Source: Heterobilharzia americana (Eukaryota; Platyhelminthes; Trematoda; Strigeidida; Schistosomatidae). Taken from it: 64,000 nt of DNA. Shown here in pieces: positions 43,641 through 56,235 of the stretch. Position 1 is the stretch's first letter. Every line of letters begins with the position of its first letter. The translations under genes and the position numbers were made by a program. The notes below the pieces were generated by a model that saw nothing but the letters and a program-made list of their open reading frames with translations, was not told where the DNA came from and ran no database searches. Location of the stretch: contig OX104134.1 in assembly GCA_944470555.2 (NCBI GenBank), positions 50,016,390 to 50,080,389 on the forward strand. The letters run 5' to 3'.

Positions 43641-45080
43641 ACACCCTCACTTTTCTACAGAAATATAGAGCCGTGTCTGGATATTGTTGTTCCTGTGAAA
43701 ACTGTTGAGGCTTATAAGGAGCCAAACCCATATATCCCCAAAATATTCCTCAATAAGCTTAGGATATTAGTGTCACAATACCACTCGTCAAGAGACTTCA
43801 TGTCACTGCACTCAATTCATGAGACTTACGAATCCATTAAGACACTACGTGTGAAACACGCAGCAAATGAAGAGATAGTTGCTTTCAAAAGTGGCTCCAG
43901 AATACGCGAGTTGACACCTCTTTTGAGTAAACGTCTGCAGCCGTCAAGGAATGTAGCCCACCTAGTACATAACTGAATGGTGCACAACGATCCCCCCAAG
44001 ATTAGTGAACTGTTTAGCGAATCATTCGCTGATTTCAACCCCACCAGTTTTACTCCAATAACCGCTAGTTCTTGTGCTAGAGTGGAGTGCACTGTCAAAG
44101 GTATCGCTGAGACTATCGACAGGTTCGAGGACAGAGGGCCCAAACCCAATATTCATCGGGAAGTATGGTGATGCTACGCCGCTTTTCTTGCTTAAGATAT
44201 TCACACCATCAATGAAAAGTGGTAAGTATACCGGCGAGTGGAAAAGTGACTTTATAATTCTCTCTTTACAAGTGCAGTGAAAAAGCGAATGTTGGGAACT
44301 ACAGACCTATCAACATAGAGCTAGTCGTCCCCGAATTATGGAAAAAGTGATTGAGAGCAGTATGTCTGACTGCCTATTTATGGAATACCTCATCAAAAAG
44401 TCTCAGCACGGTTTGCGTTGCTTGCTATTTCGGCTTCTTCAACCTTATCACTAGTCGCCGTGAGGCACATAAAATTGTCATTGTTCTATACTTCGATATA
44501 CCAAAGGCATTAGACAAGTTCCACACAGTATTCTCTTTGATAAGCTACAATCGATCGGCATCCATGACTCTTTACTTCATTGGCGAAAATCATTTCTTAG
44601 TGATCGTAGTCAAACCGTCAAAGTAAATTCTATGCAGTCTAAACCTAGGCTTATAACTAGTGGAGTAATGCAGGGTTGTGTCTTTGGACCTTTGTTGTTC
44701 ATAACTTACATTAATAGTGTTTGCAAGTGCTTCACTCCCTTACGCTGATGACCTTAGGGTTGTATACTAATATCACACCCATGAACTAGGTAATACGCTA
44801 TCTACTGCTTAACAAGAATTAGGTGAAGTTGCTAAATGATGTGACGAGTCTCATCTCAAGTTCAACATTGATAAATGTGGTTGGCGTAGCATAGGCAGCG
44901 GTAACATGGATGTGTCTCTCGAAGTATGTGGACAAAAGCTACCTAGACGTTCTTCAGTGCTAGATCTTGGCCCTGGATATTCCAGTGACTTAACATCCTC
45001 CGAGCAGACGGCTTGCATCACAGCTAAATCACGTAGACTCCTTGGATGCATCGTCCGTAACTTTTATGGCACTGAATGTA
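43641..45080 (+). pseudogene. RT of CR1-like copy C2, degenerate
   Basis: Frames shift repeatedly. Seen are PKIFLNKLRILVSQYHSSRD (linker), MEKVIES-type sequence near 44340, motif A as VLYFDIPKALDK near 44495 and an SGVMQGCVFGPLLF-type block near 44660. Motif C reads PYADDLRVVY near 44745, in a different frame. It ends in the thumb at 45080. Confidence 0.8.
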
Positions 45081-45082
45081 AA

Positions 45083-45655
45083 TAACAAATAAATTTTTAT
45101 TCTCACATTAGTAATTTAACATGGGAGAAGCCAGTTTACACGCATCATCACATTGATATATGTCGAAAAATCTACAAGATTTTACGGATCCTGAATAGTA
45201 CAGTTGGGAGATCTTTTAACTCCATCAAAAGCATCAGATCGTGATTACGGGACAAAGAAAACACCACGATCAGCATATGCAGTGCGTCAAAGTGAAGATA
45301 ATGAAAACTCCCATTCCCATATAATGGCTTTAACATGACAGATACCAGTTCACAAGCACCGTCAAAATGATGATTTTGAAAGTTTACAGAATAGCGCCGG
45401 GAATTATATAACTCACATGGCAAGTTATTGATATGCATAAACTTACTAGAACTTGCTGCAAATCAAGAGACGGGCATGGATTCCCATCTGTCATTACACA
45501 GATAGGTTCCACTATCAACGACAAGAGCGCACAATATTCGAAATTAGCCTTATAACCAGACGACGTTGTTAGCCCATTTGCATAGTTTCCCACTTAGCAA
45601 TGTAAACATCCATTCACTAGAAATTTCTTCAGTTTTTAGCTTTACTAACCACAAA
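45083..45655. repeat. Dispersed repeat R1, copy 1
   Basis: About 570 bp match 56236-56815 in the same orientation. Both start with aaataaat plus a T-rich stretch and contain two related submodules. Submodule 1 begins near 45087 and submodule 2 near 45290; they share TTTAACATG-GAGA-ACCAGTTTAC-type words and appear to be an old internal duplication. Both copies follow directly on plus-strand CR1 RT debris. No coding sequence was recognised, and the element type is unknown. Confidence 0.75.
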
Positions 45656-46032
45656 TGGCTTATTTATACCATCTGGAGTATCAATGGGTATCCACACCTA
45701 TATAACCAAGGTGTGTGTCTGAATCCATGCATTTCCAGTTCACCATGTGGTTCAAAGGTAGTATACAATAATTCCACTGGGAGTACTTCTAGCAGTAGAT
45801 GAAGGTAGACGTTGAGACGGTTAATAGTCCAAACGGCAGCAGTTATATATGGACTTCAGGCATCGTTCATATTAGCGTTGGCAGCATCATTCGAGAAGTG
45901 TATTTCATGCATGGTAACTTTTACTTAAAAAGACCACTTGATACAGAGTACTATAGAACATGTAGTGTGGAATTACTGCATGTAAGCCATATTCCGAGCC
46001 AATAGGTATATTGGTCTTTCGTTTGATCATTT
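45656..46032. other. Unassigned sequence
   Basis: It contains a 68-codon plus-strand frame (45799-46005) whose peptide I do not recognise and which has no splice or promoter support. Confidence 0.3.
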
Positions 46033-46074
46033 CCCAGCTAGCATTTACTTCGAGCGCACTTTGTAACTTTCGGG
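46033..46074 (+). repeat. Left terminal inverted repeat
   Basis: Begins cccagctagcatttacttcg; pairs with 47223-47264. Confidence 0.8.
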
Positions 46075-47222
46075 TTTTACTTGAAGCTACCTTTGGCGCA
46101 CTTAGGAACTTTTGGGCACTGTCCCTAAATTTTGCAAAATATTTTACTCGGTCGCTAACATTTTATTGACTTCTATAACAAAAAGACATAAAGCACACAA
46201 ACGTGAATTAATCAGCTAAAAATAGAAAGGATTATGCCTTCTCATCACTTGGGATATGGATTATTACAAATGTTCGGGCGCACTGCAGACACTTCGGGTA
46301 CTTAGGGCGCATTGCAGAAACTTCGGGTATTCTGGGCGTGTTTATGATAACATGAAAATTTCGGGCTCACTGCTGACACTTTGGGTATTTCCCGAAGTTT
46401 AGTAGTGGCCTTGAAACTGTTGAACTTTTGTTTTTGTATACCCAAATTGGTGATGGCGAGCGAATATCCGGTTCACAATACCATACACCGTGTTGTTAAG
46501 CGGTGGTAATTTCTGTGTGAGTAAAATTAATTCCTTCATTTTCCGTTACAATGTCAAGTCCTTTAACCATTGCTGTAACTGGTGAACCAGTGACCATTGC
46601 ATTTGAGAAACTTAGACCGTCATTAAGCATCCCATCAAAAAGCCAAAAAAGAAGGCAACGAAGCTGGTATTTGCGTAAGGCATTTTTTGGTCCCTTAACT
46701 GCATGGCTTTGCTCGACTTGGATTTAAACTGCGTCAAAGTATGTCTACACTATACCGACGAGTTAAAAAATATGAGTACCAATGGAGCATATAACCGACA
46801 GGTAATTCTATTGAAATCATCGCGACCGATTAAAGATGAGGGTTAAACGGCCAAAAAAAGGCAAAATGGTAAGCTTAATATGTTCCCTAATACAATTATA
46901 GTGGGTGACTGAATTACCCGAAGATGGTGAGGTTGTCCCTATCTTCGTCGATACATACGCGGAAGACACTCGGCTGCCAAGTTCGCCAGAGAGAGTCAAC
47001 GATTTGAGAGAAATCTGAGAAGAGTATTCTGTAATTTTTATTGTACCAATATAATTTTATTTCAACACTTACGATTTTTTCATGCTGTTTGATGAGCATG
47101 AGACGTTTTTCAACGTGGGGCGCACTTTGGGACTTTTGACACTTTCGGGAAAAAGGTTTGGAACATTCCGAGGAATTCGTGCATCGCCCTGAATGCGCCC
47201 AAAGTAAAATTATAGGGTTTTT

Positions 47223-47264
47223 GCCTGAATGTTACAAAGTGCGCCCAAGTATATGCTAGCTGGG
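47223..47264 (-). repeat. Right terminal inverted repeat
   Basis: On the minus strand begins cccagctagcatatacttgg; pairs with 46033-46074. Confidence 0.8.
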
Positions 47265-47639
47265 TTGTTTGGAATATTTGTGCCACCATGGCTGTTGGGA
47301 AACTTTAGACGGTTCGTCGAAAGAAGAATCCTGACCAACTGATGAGTTGATTGTGAAGATGTTCCAGAAACCGCGAAAGATTGGGAGCAGTTCAATAATT
47401 CATGTGGTTAAACATCAGGTATTATTTCCACTTAGTGGACATGTCCACATTGAAATTCAGCATTGAATATCGTCACCGAGCTGTTGTTGTAAATTAAAAA
47501 AGAAAGAAGCACGAACAGATGTGGGAAAGGGAATTACCATGCAGACCAGCTTGGAAAAGAGAGAAGTCCCCATACTTTTAGACCTATCCGAACTTTATTT
47601 ACATTTTCATATTTGTATGTATGATTAACCACGTAGTAT
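47265..47639. other. No recognised feature
   Basis: Sequence between the TIR element and the 3' end of CR1-like copy C3. No gene was seen. Confidence 0.35.
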
Positions 47640-47869
47640 TTCCACTATAGGATTCTTAAAACTTTTCTATACCTGGGGTGTATCGTAGTAGCTTTGAGAG
47701 GGAATCAGTGTACATAAGTTCACTATAGTGAGGAGGGGAGCCAGTGCTCATACCCGTGTAGGCAATCGTCAACCCATAAGTGTAGGGGGAACACGAGGGC
47801 TGTAATAGCTGTTTTTTATACATTTGGAGGTCCAAGTATATCCTCATTACCCCAAGATGCATGGATGGT

Positions 47870-49577
47870 GGCTATTTGAGTGACAGGCTCATTGTTTATT
47901 AGCAGCCAATTAAGTGAAGAGCGGAAAAGTGTTAACGAGCTTGCCGTATGAGTTTCTTCTGGAAGCCCATTCTAAATGTGTGAGAATTTATTGAGGAAGA
48001 AATTATCTCGCAAGCTCGTCGTACAACACTCAGTTTCAACCAATACTTTGTGGTTGCGCATATCGTACGTAGACGTTACAATTAGCTTGATTTGCGTACC
48101 GGTATGGTGTAAGCGCTGGTGAAGTAACTTATGATAAAATATGAGGTCCAGTTTAAGTCTCCTATTCCAGAGTGATTCTAAACCAAGCATGTTACATCTG
48201 GATTTGTAGTCTAGATTACAGTCAGTTCCTATTGCTCTGAAGGTGAAGTAACGTTGTACCCCTTCAACTTTCAGCTTGTCACTTCTACGGGGGCCACTGT
48301 GAATAAACGGGCAATATTCTAAAAGTGGGCAAATGCACACTCTATACAGTAGAACCCGTGATTCAGCGCTATAGAAGTTACGAATGATACATCCCAACAG
48401 TTTGCGCTACTTACATCTGATATATGCTGTTTGTTCCAAGAATGTCAAGTCGTTGGAATATCTGATGTCAAGATCTAGCACAGAAGCCAGTCTGGGTAGC
48501 TGTTTTCCAAATACCTTGAGGGTCAGGTCATGGTTATCGTTGCCTATAGCAAGCCAACCGCATTTGTCATTATTGAATTCAAGGTGCGACTCAGCACACC
48601 GTGATGCAAGTTTATTTAGTTCCTGTCGGGCAGTATCCAGAGTTTTACGTAGTTCATGAGAATGACAAGTGTGCACAACCTTCAAGTCGTCGGCGTACAG
48701 AAGTGTTTTGCCTTCACCAAAGCGGTTACATACACTGTTGATATAAATTATGAACAGCAAGGTCCAAGGGCACTACCCTGTATGACTCTGCTAGTTATAT
48801 GTCTAGGTTCAGACTGCACGGAGTTTACTTCCCCGATTTGAGCACGATCATTAAGAATTGACTTATCCAACTAAGTAGGGGGTCGCAAATACCAATTGAT
48901 TGTAGCTTATTAAAGAGTACGTTATGAGACACCCTATCAAATGCCTTTGATATATCAAAGTATAGAACAATGACGATTTCACGTGCCTCACGGTTACTAG
49001 TGATAAAGTTGAAGAAATCAAAGTGGCAGGTAACGCAGGACCTATTATTAATGAAACCATGCCGAGACTTTGTGATTAGGGTTTCTGTTAATAGGTAATC
49101 AGAGACGCTGCTTTTAATCACTTTTTCCATAATTCTAGAGAGGACTGGTGTTATGTTGATGGGTCTGTAATTATTTTCGTTCTATTTGTCTCCGAACCTA
49201 TAGCGAGGCGTAATGTAGCTAGTTTTCCATTCAGTTGGGTATACGCCACTTTCCATTGATAGGTTGAATATCTTAAGCAGGAACAGAGACATATCGTCAC
49301 CGCTGTTCATGATAACAATTGAGTTTAGGTTTTCGATTCCCATACCTGTTGATAGTTGCAAGTTCACGATGGCCTCTGTGATACTTTTGACAGCAAAATT
49401 CACATTGGCGCATGAACCTGTGGTGAGCAGTGTAAAAGTGGTGGGGTTGAGAGTGCTAGGACCGAATTTTGCAAAGGATTCGCTAAATAGTTCACAAATT
49501 TCGAGGGAATCGTTACAGACTATTTCGCTGTGTAGCAAACAAGCTATGTCTCTCGATGCCTGCAAACTTCTGTTCAA
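47870..49577 (-). pseudogene. RT of CR1-like copy C3
   Basis: From the N-terminus: LQLSTGMGIENLNSIVIMNS, MEKVIKSSVSDYLLTETLIT, HGFINNRSCVTCHFDFFNF, motif A as VLYFDISKAFDRV with Asp intact, and motif C as LLYADDLKVVHTC with both Asp intact. Then come FGKQLPRLASVLDLDIRYSN, GCIIRNFYSAESRVLLYRVC and the C-terminal NGLPEETHTASSLTLFRS. The catalytic motifs survive but lie in separate frames (frame breaks near 49180, 48825 and 48400). Confidence 0.9.
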
Positions 49578-49754
49578 AAGATAGTTCAGACTATGTATCC
49601 TAGAACCACTTTTGAGGGCATTCAGCTCTTCGCTTATTGAGTCTCGTGCACGTAAAGTCTTAATTGCTTGATAGGTATTGTAGATTGAGTGCAGTACCAG
49701 AAAGTCTTTGGAGGATAATTTACGTAATTTGTTGCGAAGTATTCGAGGGACTTA

Positions 49755-50612
49755 TTAGTCCTCATTCTTCTTTACCTCAGCTGTTCTCATAGGAGCAACG
49801 ATATCTAGACAAAGCATTATATTGCTGTAGAAAAACGAAGGTGACTCTGTTAATGAGACTGTCATGAAGTACTCATCCCATAGGCTGCACCCGAGGGGCT
49901 CAATGAATTCCCCCCAGTCTATGCTTTTGTAGCTACGATACAAAATATTTCTCAGTGGTTCCTTGTTTTCCTCACAAAGAGGGGAGGTTGGTAGGCAACA
50001 GAAAACCATTCTGTGGTCACAATTAGCGAATTCACCACCAACGTACGCGGTGACTGGGACGATGTCACGGCAAAAGACTAGATTCAGCGTACTGCTCCCA
50101 CGTGTGGGTGAATGGACATATTGTTTCCATCCATGTAAATCCAAGACAGTAAGTATTTCATCATAGCGTTGTGGGCCACAACTGGCTTCCCAGTTAACTT
50201 CAGGCAGGTTAAAGTCTTCTGCAATTAGTTTGAGGTCAGCGTTGATGGATGCAGCATGGGAAAATGACTGAGCATTGAGCTCATCAGCTTCCCTTCATGA
50301 ACAAGGTGTTCTATAAACACAGCCTACGAGGATTTTATAATTAGTACTGTTTATAATAACCCATATTGAATCAGGCAGAGCATTTAATGTACCATCTTCA
50401 ATCTTATTAGCTGTGGCAAGGCTACATATACAAATCAAACAACCTCCACGCTTATGATCTCGGTTAGTGCGATATAGGGTATAACCATCTGTGCACAAGC
50501 CCACAACAAGGACTGAGGTATGGCACCATGATTCAGTGACTAATATCACTGTAGGTTTAGTTAGCAAGACTATCGTTCTCAAGTCAGAAATTTTTCGGCA
50601 ACGACCGTGCAT
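49755..50612 (-). pseudogene. Endonuclease of CR1-like copy C3
   Basis: ILVTESWCHTSVLVVGLCTD (catalytic Glu in TES), TLYRTNRDHKRGGCLICIC and GCVYRTPCS lie at 50612-50295. HSPTRGSSTLNLVFCRD and GEFANCDHRMVFC lie at 50144-49755, where SDH has become CDH. The GDFN block falls between, around 50200, in another frame. Confidence 0.8.
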
Positions 50613-50702
50613 TGATGAGCAGAAGTGTGAAAAGGTTACTATGACTTGTGAAGTGTTTTACAATATCTTATACGTCTAGTTGGTTAGAAAAGTTTCCTAC
50701 AC

Positions 50703-52160
50703 TTAATTCATTAGGCGATGTGCTGCTTGCTTTACGGACATGGTGGGACTCAGTAGTGGTGAATGGCGATGTGACCGGTGAAGTTTTGTCGTCCAACGGT
50801 TTATGATCACCTGCTTTTTGAGGGTGCATATACATAGCTGATGCGCTGTTGATTCTTGCTGGTGACGTACAGAGTGGTTTATGATCGATGTAAATCGTGG
50901 ACGGTAGCTCCAAGCTTGTGCTTGCGGAAGGCGAAACGAACCTATGAACTGTGGGCTATACGTGTTGTTCGGGATCTCAAACAAATTTTGATGGGGCCCA
51001 AAAGTAGGCGGAGTAGTTATATACATTCCCATAGTACTGGCTAGGGTCATCCGGGTGCCGACGTGTGTTTGGGTAGGATATAGGTGACCTGTATGACATG
51101 AATGTATTTGGTATGCCACATGGCATCCGCATGGGTAAACGTGATCTAGGGTAATATCTTAGGTCGGACTCCTCCGAGTTGTTGTAGTATCCCTTTCTAT
51201 CGGTCGAGGTTACGCGTGAAACATTCCCTTTCGGGGGGTTTTCTTTTCGAGATGTCCCACTACCCATAGACCCAGTAGCGGTTTTGTCTATGGCAGCTAT
51301 CTTAGCTACGAAGATTTCTTCGCCATCGTTAGACAAAATGCGTTTGTAAATGGCTTTCTTCGAGGGCTTTGTAGGTCCAAAGTGTATGGTTTTACCTACA
51401 GGTCTGTGTCTAATGACGTTACTATGAGCCAAGGGGTCTTTATCTATGGTCACCTTGGGGGGCTAGTACTAATAGTTGTGGTTTCATGAGAAATCAAAGA
51501 ATCCGGATTACTTGGGTCCAAGTCCACTTCGGATTGCTTTACCAAGAGGTTGGTTGGCACAATAGGATTACTGGTCATAGCAGCACTATTTGATTGTTTC
51601 TCGGTGCATCCGGTACCTTCACAGTTCGCATGTGCCGAAGTGGTAGGACCTTTTCTCTTTTGTTTTCTGCCCTGACAAGGAGTTTTGTCCTGTACAATTG
51701 TGATAGTTTTGAAATTACTGTTTAGTCTTATATGACCCTGATAGTTAGTGAACCTCCTAGCATCATATGAGGTAGTGAACTTGAAAAGAATGGGACAACT
51801 TAGCTGTGCTGCTTTTTTGCAGAGGAGTTTACTGTCACAGTGCATAGGCGTCATGCCACATGAGTTTATAACGTTTTCTCGACAACATCATTGGAATGGG
51901 TCAATCATGTCGACTACTCACTACGCAAACACTAAATATTGCGCCGTTTGATGTGACGAAGGATTTGTGCGCAGAAATGACCTAAACTCAGAACGATGTG
52001 TATGCTGTTAATTTCTCTATTTTCCTTGTTGTTATTCACGACCAACATAATGTCTTCAGCCCTGACGAGCGGTGTAAGGCACATGAGCTCCTCGGGATCT
52101 GGATCATATGACGCGACAGAGTTTCGATCACAACCTGAAATGTTGATGGAACCAACTCTT
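50703..52160 (-). pseudogene. ORF1 of CR1-like copy C3
   Basis: The N-terminal PLVRAEDIMLV block near 52080 matches PFVRTEDIIYV in C2. The middle frame 51854-51450 holds LFKFTTSYDARRFTNYQGHI and a Lys/Arg and Ser-rich tail. Frame 51453-50977 holds KRILSNDGEEIFVAKI. It is then shifted into 51119-50703. The order is the same as in C2, which supports a true ORF1. Its RNA-binding role is by family. Confidence 0.7.
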
Positions 52161-52230
52161 GTATCCTTATCACTGGAGCTATCTATCTTTGAACGCTGTT
52201 TTCTACCACCCTATTCTGAAGGTAAGTTTT

Positions 52231-52648
52231 AAGTGACACGTGCGATTGATGGCAAAGGTATGTAGTCCGAAAGGATGGGAATACACAGCCTATATATAAC
52301 AATTTAGCCTCAAACTATCCAGACGGGACAGATCGTTACGTTACTATAAATATACAGTAATAATAAGCTAAGCACAACAATAAATCGACAAAAAGATATG
52401 ATAAACGATCACGTTAAAAGTAGCGTACACCTTCAGCGTTTCTGCTGTATACCATGCTGTTCAGAATTCAAAAGTAATATCTACTCTGTATCGGCAATTG
52501 TATATCGACCAACCTGCCTTTCGCTTTACCGAGCTTCTTTCTTGAAGAAGGGGTAAACAATGACTTTCTGGTATCCATGATCAAAAGCGCTTCTCATTAA
52601 TGGATATCTTTGCTCTTCATAAGCAGTAGTAGGACGGATTGGTAAGCT
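52231..52648. other. No recognised feature
   Basis: Possibly the 5' UTR of C3; no supported gene. Confidence 0.3.
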
Positions 52649-52992
52649 TCTGAAAAATGCCCTGACGCAAACCTGGCAGGCGCATAGGCCAATCACTAAT
52701 TATTCGGACTTATTATGTACCCACGAATACGAGACCGAGAAACAACACAATAGCGTAGTCGGATGGAATAGTATATTTGGATGGTTGTGCCAAAATACCG
52801 ATGCCTTCCAACTAACTGGCTAGAGAGTCGAATATGAGCAGTGCAATGTAACACGACAGCGTGCCAAATGATGAGGATGCTTGACCGGGTGCCTTCAGCT
52901 TGGCGAGTCCAATTAAACTACTAAGGTCGGCATCGACGTTGAATCTCGCTTAACCCCAGGCCATTGATTTTGGGGACGTGTGTGACGCTTCA
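52649..52992 (-). repeat. Solo Gypsy LTR, diverged (about 344 bp)
   Basis: Full-length match to the 343-bp LTR with many substitutions and a one-base insertion near 52945 that breaks the LTR open frame. No internal sequence adjoins on either side, so it is a solo LTR, the usual product of LTR-LTR recombination. No clear target duplication remains, which fits its age. Confidence 0.85.
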
Positions 52993-55422
52993 GGCTCACT
53001 ATGTCCGGCAGGGTGCAAACGCTTTTTGAAGACTCACATCCGGGCGGTTATTCATTCCTCCCTTTCCCACTTTGATCTCAACGACAAAATTGCTGTATCC
53101 ATTCTAGGGAACGAAGTTTTTTCTCAGTGTTCTCAGTTTTAAGAGACACCTCTAGGCCAAATATAAAAGCGACGGTCGTTGATGCACTAGTCTGTTATCT
53201 GGGCAGATTAGAGGCAACTGAGTGCTCAAGGGTACTTGTACCAAGCTAGATTCAAACATATTTTCTGGAACCTAATGGCTATTCCTTATCCCATTGTACG
53301 TTTAAGTCACCTGCTTGCCAAAAGCGCTGAAGCGCTAGGACTCCCAGCTGACCATTATTTGCAAATCATTTCGTCATCAGTCATCCACTGGGAAGCATAG
53401 TGTTGTCTAAGTTACTAAGTACAGCCCCATGTAGGGTTGAATGAAATCCGCACGCCCACCCTAATGGAGTAGAAACTATTGTTGGTGTGGGGAGGAGAAC
53501 CCGTAGACCATCGAAATGGGTAGGTCAGTTCTCGGAGATTAGGTTGGAAAACGTCTGTCTTTAGAAGAAATCACTGAAGCAAATTGAAGACGTAGTGCCA
53601 CTGACTTCCCTATCCGAATCTTTCCATACGACGGAGTCAAATACTATGGAACCCCTGTAAAATGGGGAAGCTGCAAATGGTTTCTCTTTTGGGTTCTGAT
53701 TGCTACTCACTGGTTTTTCAGTTCTTTGGAAATATCAAGTAAATCATTGTCGTGTGTAGAAAATATCGATAATTTTGCTGAGTTACGCAATGCCAAACCT
53801 TAACGATTAGTGTGACTTTAGGTGGTGAAAAACGATAAATTTCTTCTGGCCGCAATCAATACAACATATCAGAGTACATCGCTCATCAGTTACGTAACTG
53901 TGTCGTGATGCTTTGTTCATCCCTGATAAACTAGCCAATACTATGACTTTCAAAGCCGAGGGAAACCTTCCGACGGTATCAAAGGACCAAGCATTTAGAC
54001 AACCAAAACAGGACATTTCTGTCTCTGACGGCGCAACCACCGCTGCAGCCTAGAGGCAAGCCATCACATACCACGGCTATCACCGTCGACGGTGAAACAT
54101 CTGGAAGACAAACTTCTGTCGTGGCACTGACCAAAAATCACAGCTCCCTGTGAGGTAGGGACGGAGACCTATAAACCATAGTTCACCGGAGTGGCGGAAA
54201 GGCATTTCATTTTTAACGATCAGCACAAAACTGTAACCATGGAAAGTGTGAGCTGTAAGGAGGGGCCACAAACTGTGGTCGCTAACTCCAAGGCACCAAA
54301 AGGTGTGTGATGGCTGGCCTTAGGCGTGGGACGACAGTGCTCACATGTCATTGGCGTAGGTAGACTGCCAAGACCGACTCCCCTTCCACTTGACACTTCT
54401 GCACTAATGTTGTTGCCTGCGTGCTAAAACTCGTTGGTGTTGCTCACATTGGCTCATTTAGCGCGACACCGCTAGGTAAAAGGAAAAAAGAGTGACATAC
54501 TAAGCTGCGAAATAAAACGGCAGTCTGCTGGGAAAAATACAGAAAACTTCCCAGGGCACCGCCAGTGATGTCAGTGGCGGGAAATGTGACCAGCGAAATA
54601 ATCCCTGTACACAACACGACAAGTACTTCCGTCATGCCAACACCAGGTTACTGGGGACACAAATAAATGGACGTGACATAGTAAATGTCCCTCCGCAGGT
54701 TACCAGTATGCTGTAAGCTGAGAACGTGGCTTCTTGATATGCTTTCTTAGGAATGGAAGGGGCAGTCAAAGCAAAGTACTGTGGCTGATAGCAGTGTCTC
54801 ATCATTACAAGCCGATAAAATTTTTAGTAGGAAGACATTGCCCTCAACAGACATCTCGAACCAGAAACTTCCAATACTTAACATGACCTCATTCCGAATG
54901 GACACAAACTTCAAAGGTTGGGGAGAGAGTAGCTCTGTACGTTAGCACGCGCCTGAAAACTGAGAAGGCATCTGATAATGCACTCAACCAACCACCGGGC
55001 TTCTTGTGGTGTTATTCCACCAGGGAAAACTTGAAGTGCCTGTGGGGGTGACATAAGTGTCTTCCATGAGCACAACCCACGATGAGGAGTGCGTACCCAC
55101 CACGATTTCGGCAACTACCTCAGCAGCTTATAGCCACGTAGTCTCCGTTGGATACTTTCGCACAAAGCAGAACTTAAACGGGCATTAGATGGAAGTTATG
55201 GATATGGATGTTTCTATCAGAGGCCTCAAGACAACCTTGTAGCATCAAGACTGAAAGTTGGGAAATATATTCAGTGAGGGTCAGACGCAAAAGGATAGCT
55301 TTTTGCGCGGTCATCAGTGATGTGGTCTATCTTTTTGTCTGCTAACAATCATATATCAGAAACATCAAAAAGTGGTGTACCGCACGGGAAATCACAGTTT
55401 ACGGGGACAGGCATGATCCACT
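52993..55422 (+). other. Eroded sequence, possibly CR1-like ORF1/endonuclease debris
   Basis: No gene is supported. Around 54330-54420 the plus strand reads GVGRLPRPTPLP, similar to VSRLPRPAHL in the ORF1 at 59830, and RT debris follows at 55423. This suggests an old plus-strand CR1-like copy, but most of the stretch cannot be aligned by eye. Confidence 0.3.
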
Positions 55423-56232
55423 TTGTTCGAATCGCCTTCAAATAACCAAAATTTTGGAGTATCCAATAAGTCACTTCTCAATTTCTTTTCTGTACTCGAT
55501 CTCGGGCTCATATACTTCCTTAACTGTAGCTATTTTGAGTGTATTACAATCCACGTTTCACTTAATTCACACTTGGCAACTTCATCACTTAAGAATCAAA
55601 TGTTGCTTTGCATAAGCCACGAACGCCCCCACTACTTGAATGCTGGCACCACATTTTCGGGCATCACGTCGCCTTAAGACAAACTCAAAATAGAAGGCGT
55701 TTGAAGAGGAATCACACGCAAAATTTCCGTGCAAGGCCAGAATTCTCTCACTAAATCTTCTAGCTTTACCAACCGAATTGAGCTGTCACGGACCCGAGGC
55801 CTCATACCATGCTCCAGACGCCTAAATTTTGCTTTCCTTTTGTAATGGCCACGATCTTCTTGTTGTTAGTTTTGTAGTTGTAACCTTTACCTTCATATCG
55901 CATTTTGTACCAAAGTACACCACATTGCACATAAGAACTTCTCTCTGTTTGATTTATCCTTATGTTCTGACAATATTCTGCGTACTAGCCTTCCATAATC
56001 TCTGAACATGTGTTCCTTGATAGTTATAGTCAGAAATACATTTCTGCAGAACTATCAGGGGCTTTTAATGTACAACTACTGAAGAGTTTCGAAAGACTGG
56101 TTAACGTTGCCGAATGATTCATACATTTATTCATTCCTATTTTCAACACAAGTGAGGGTGTCATGGACCACTTAGATGGCGCAATTACCTCAGTTGTGTT
56201 GTAACCAATATCCCTGCGAACTTGTTTTATGA
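55423..56232 (+). pseudogene. CR1-like RT C-terminal debris
   Basis: The plus strand reads FSVLDLGLIYF, which matches SVLDLGLRYSNDL of copy C1. It is followed by a thumb-like stretch and DKLKIEGV near 55685, which matches DKLKIESVQRYF of C1. After that the frames decay. It ends at 56232 against dispersed repeat R1, as C2 does. Confidence 0.55.
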
Positions 56233-56235
56233 GTT

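Larger units (their letters stand above)
41100..45082 (+). mobile_element. CR1-like non-LTR retrotransposon, copy C2 (3' truncated)
   Basis: A plus-strand copy with ORF1, endonuclease and RT in order. It breaks off at 45082 inside the RT C-terminal part (after GCIVRNFYGTE), where a dispersed repeat begins. Its relative C3 lies inverted at 47640-52230. Both carry the same ORF1 type, unlike the PHD-type ORF1 at 58460. Confidence 0.85.
46033..47264. mobile_element. Terminal-inverted-repeat DNA element, 1,232 bp, unassigned superfamily
   Basis: The ends are inverted repeats of about 42 bp (cccagctagcat at each end, then gcgcactttgtaac), with about five mismatches. Subterminal sequence is built from reiterated units of the type gcgcactgcagacacttcggg, found at least four times between 46275 and 46400 and in diverged inverted form near 47105-47210. 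A degenerate frame starts at ATG 46550 (MSSPLTIAVTGEPVTIAFEK) and a second piece reads TELPEDGEVVPIFVDTY near 46910. No transposase catalytic motif was recognised. The flanks share only tt, so the target duplication is unresolved. Confidence 0.7.
47640..52230 (-). mobile_element. CR1-like non-LTR retrotransposon, copy C3 (near full length)
   Basis: A minus-strand copy with ORF1 (52160-50703), endonuclease (50612-49755), RT (49577-47870) and probable 3' UTR to about 47640. It belongs to the same subfamily as C2. It keeps the RT C-terminus that C2 has lost. Frameshifts and stops divide it into about ten pieces. Confidence 0.85.

Noticed and set aside
37836..52992. The LTRs at 37836 and 52649 as the two ends of one Gypsy element
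   Set aside because: They differ greatly in divergence and the interval contains only CR1-like, TIR and other sequence with no Gypsy internal part.
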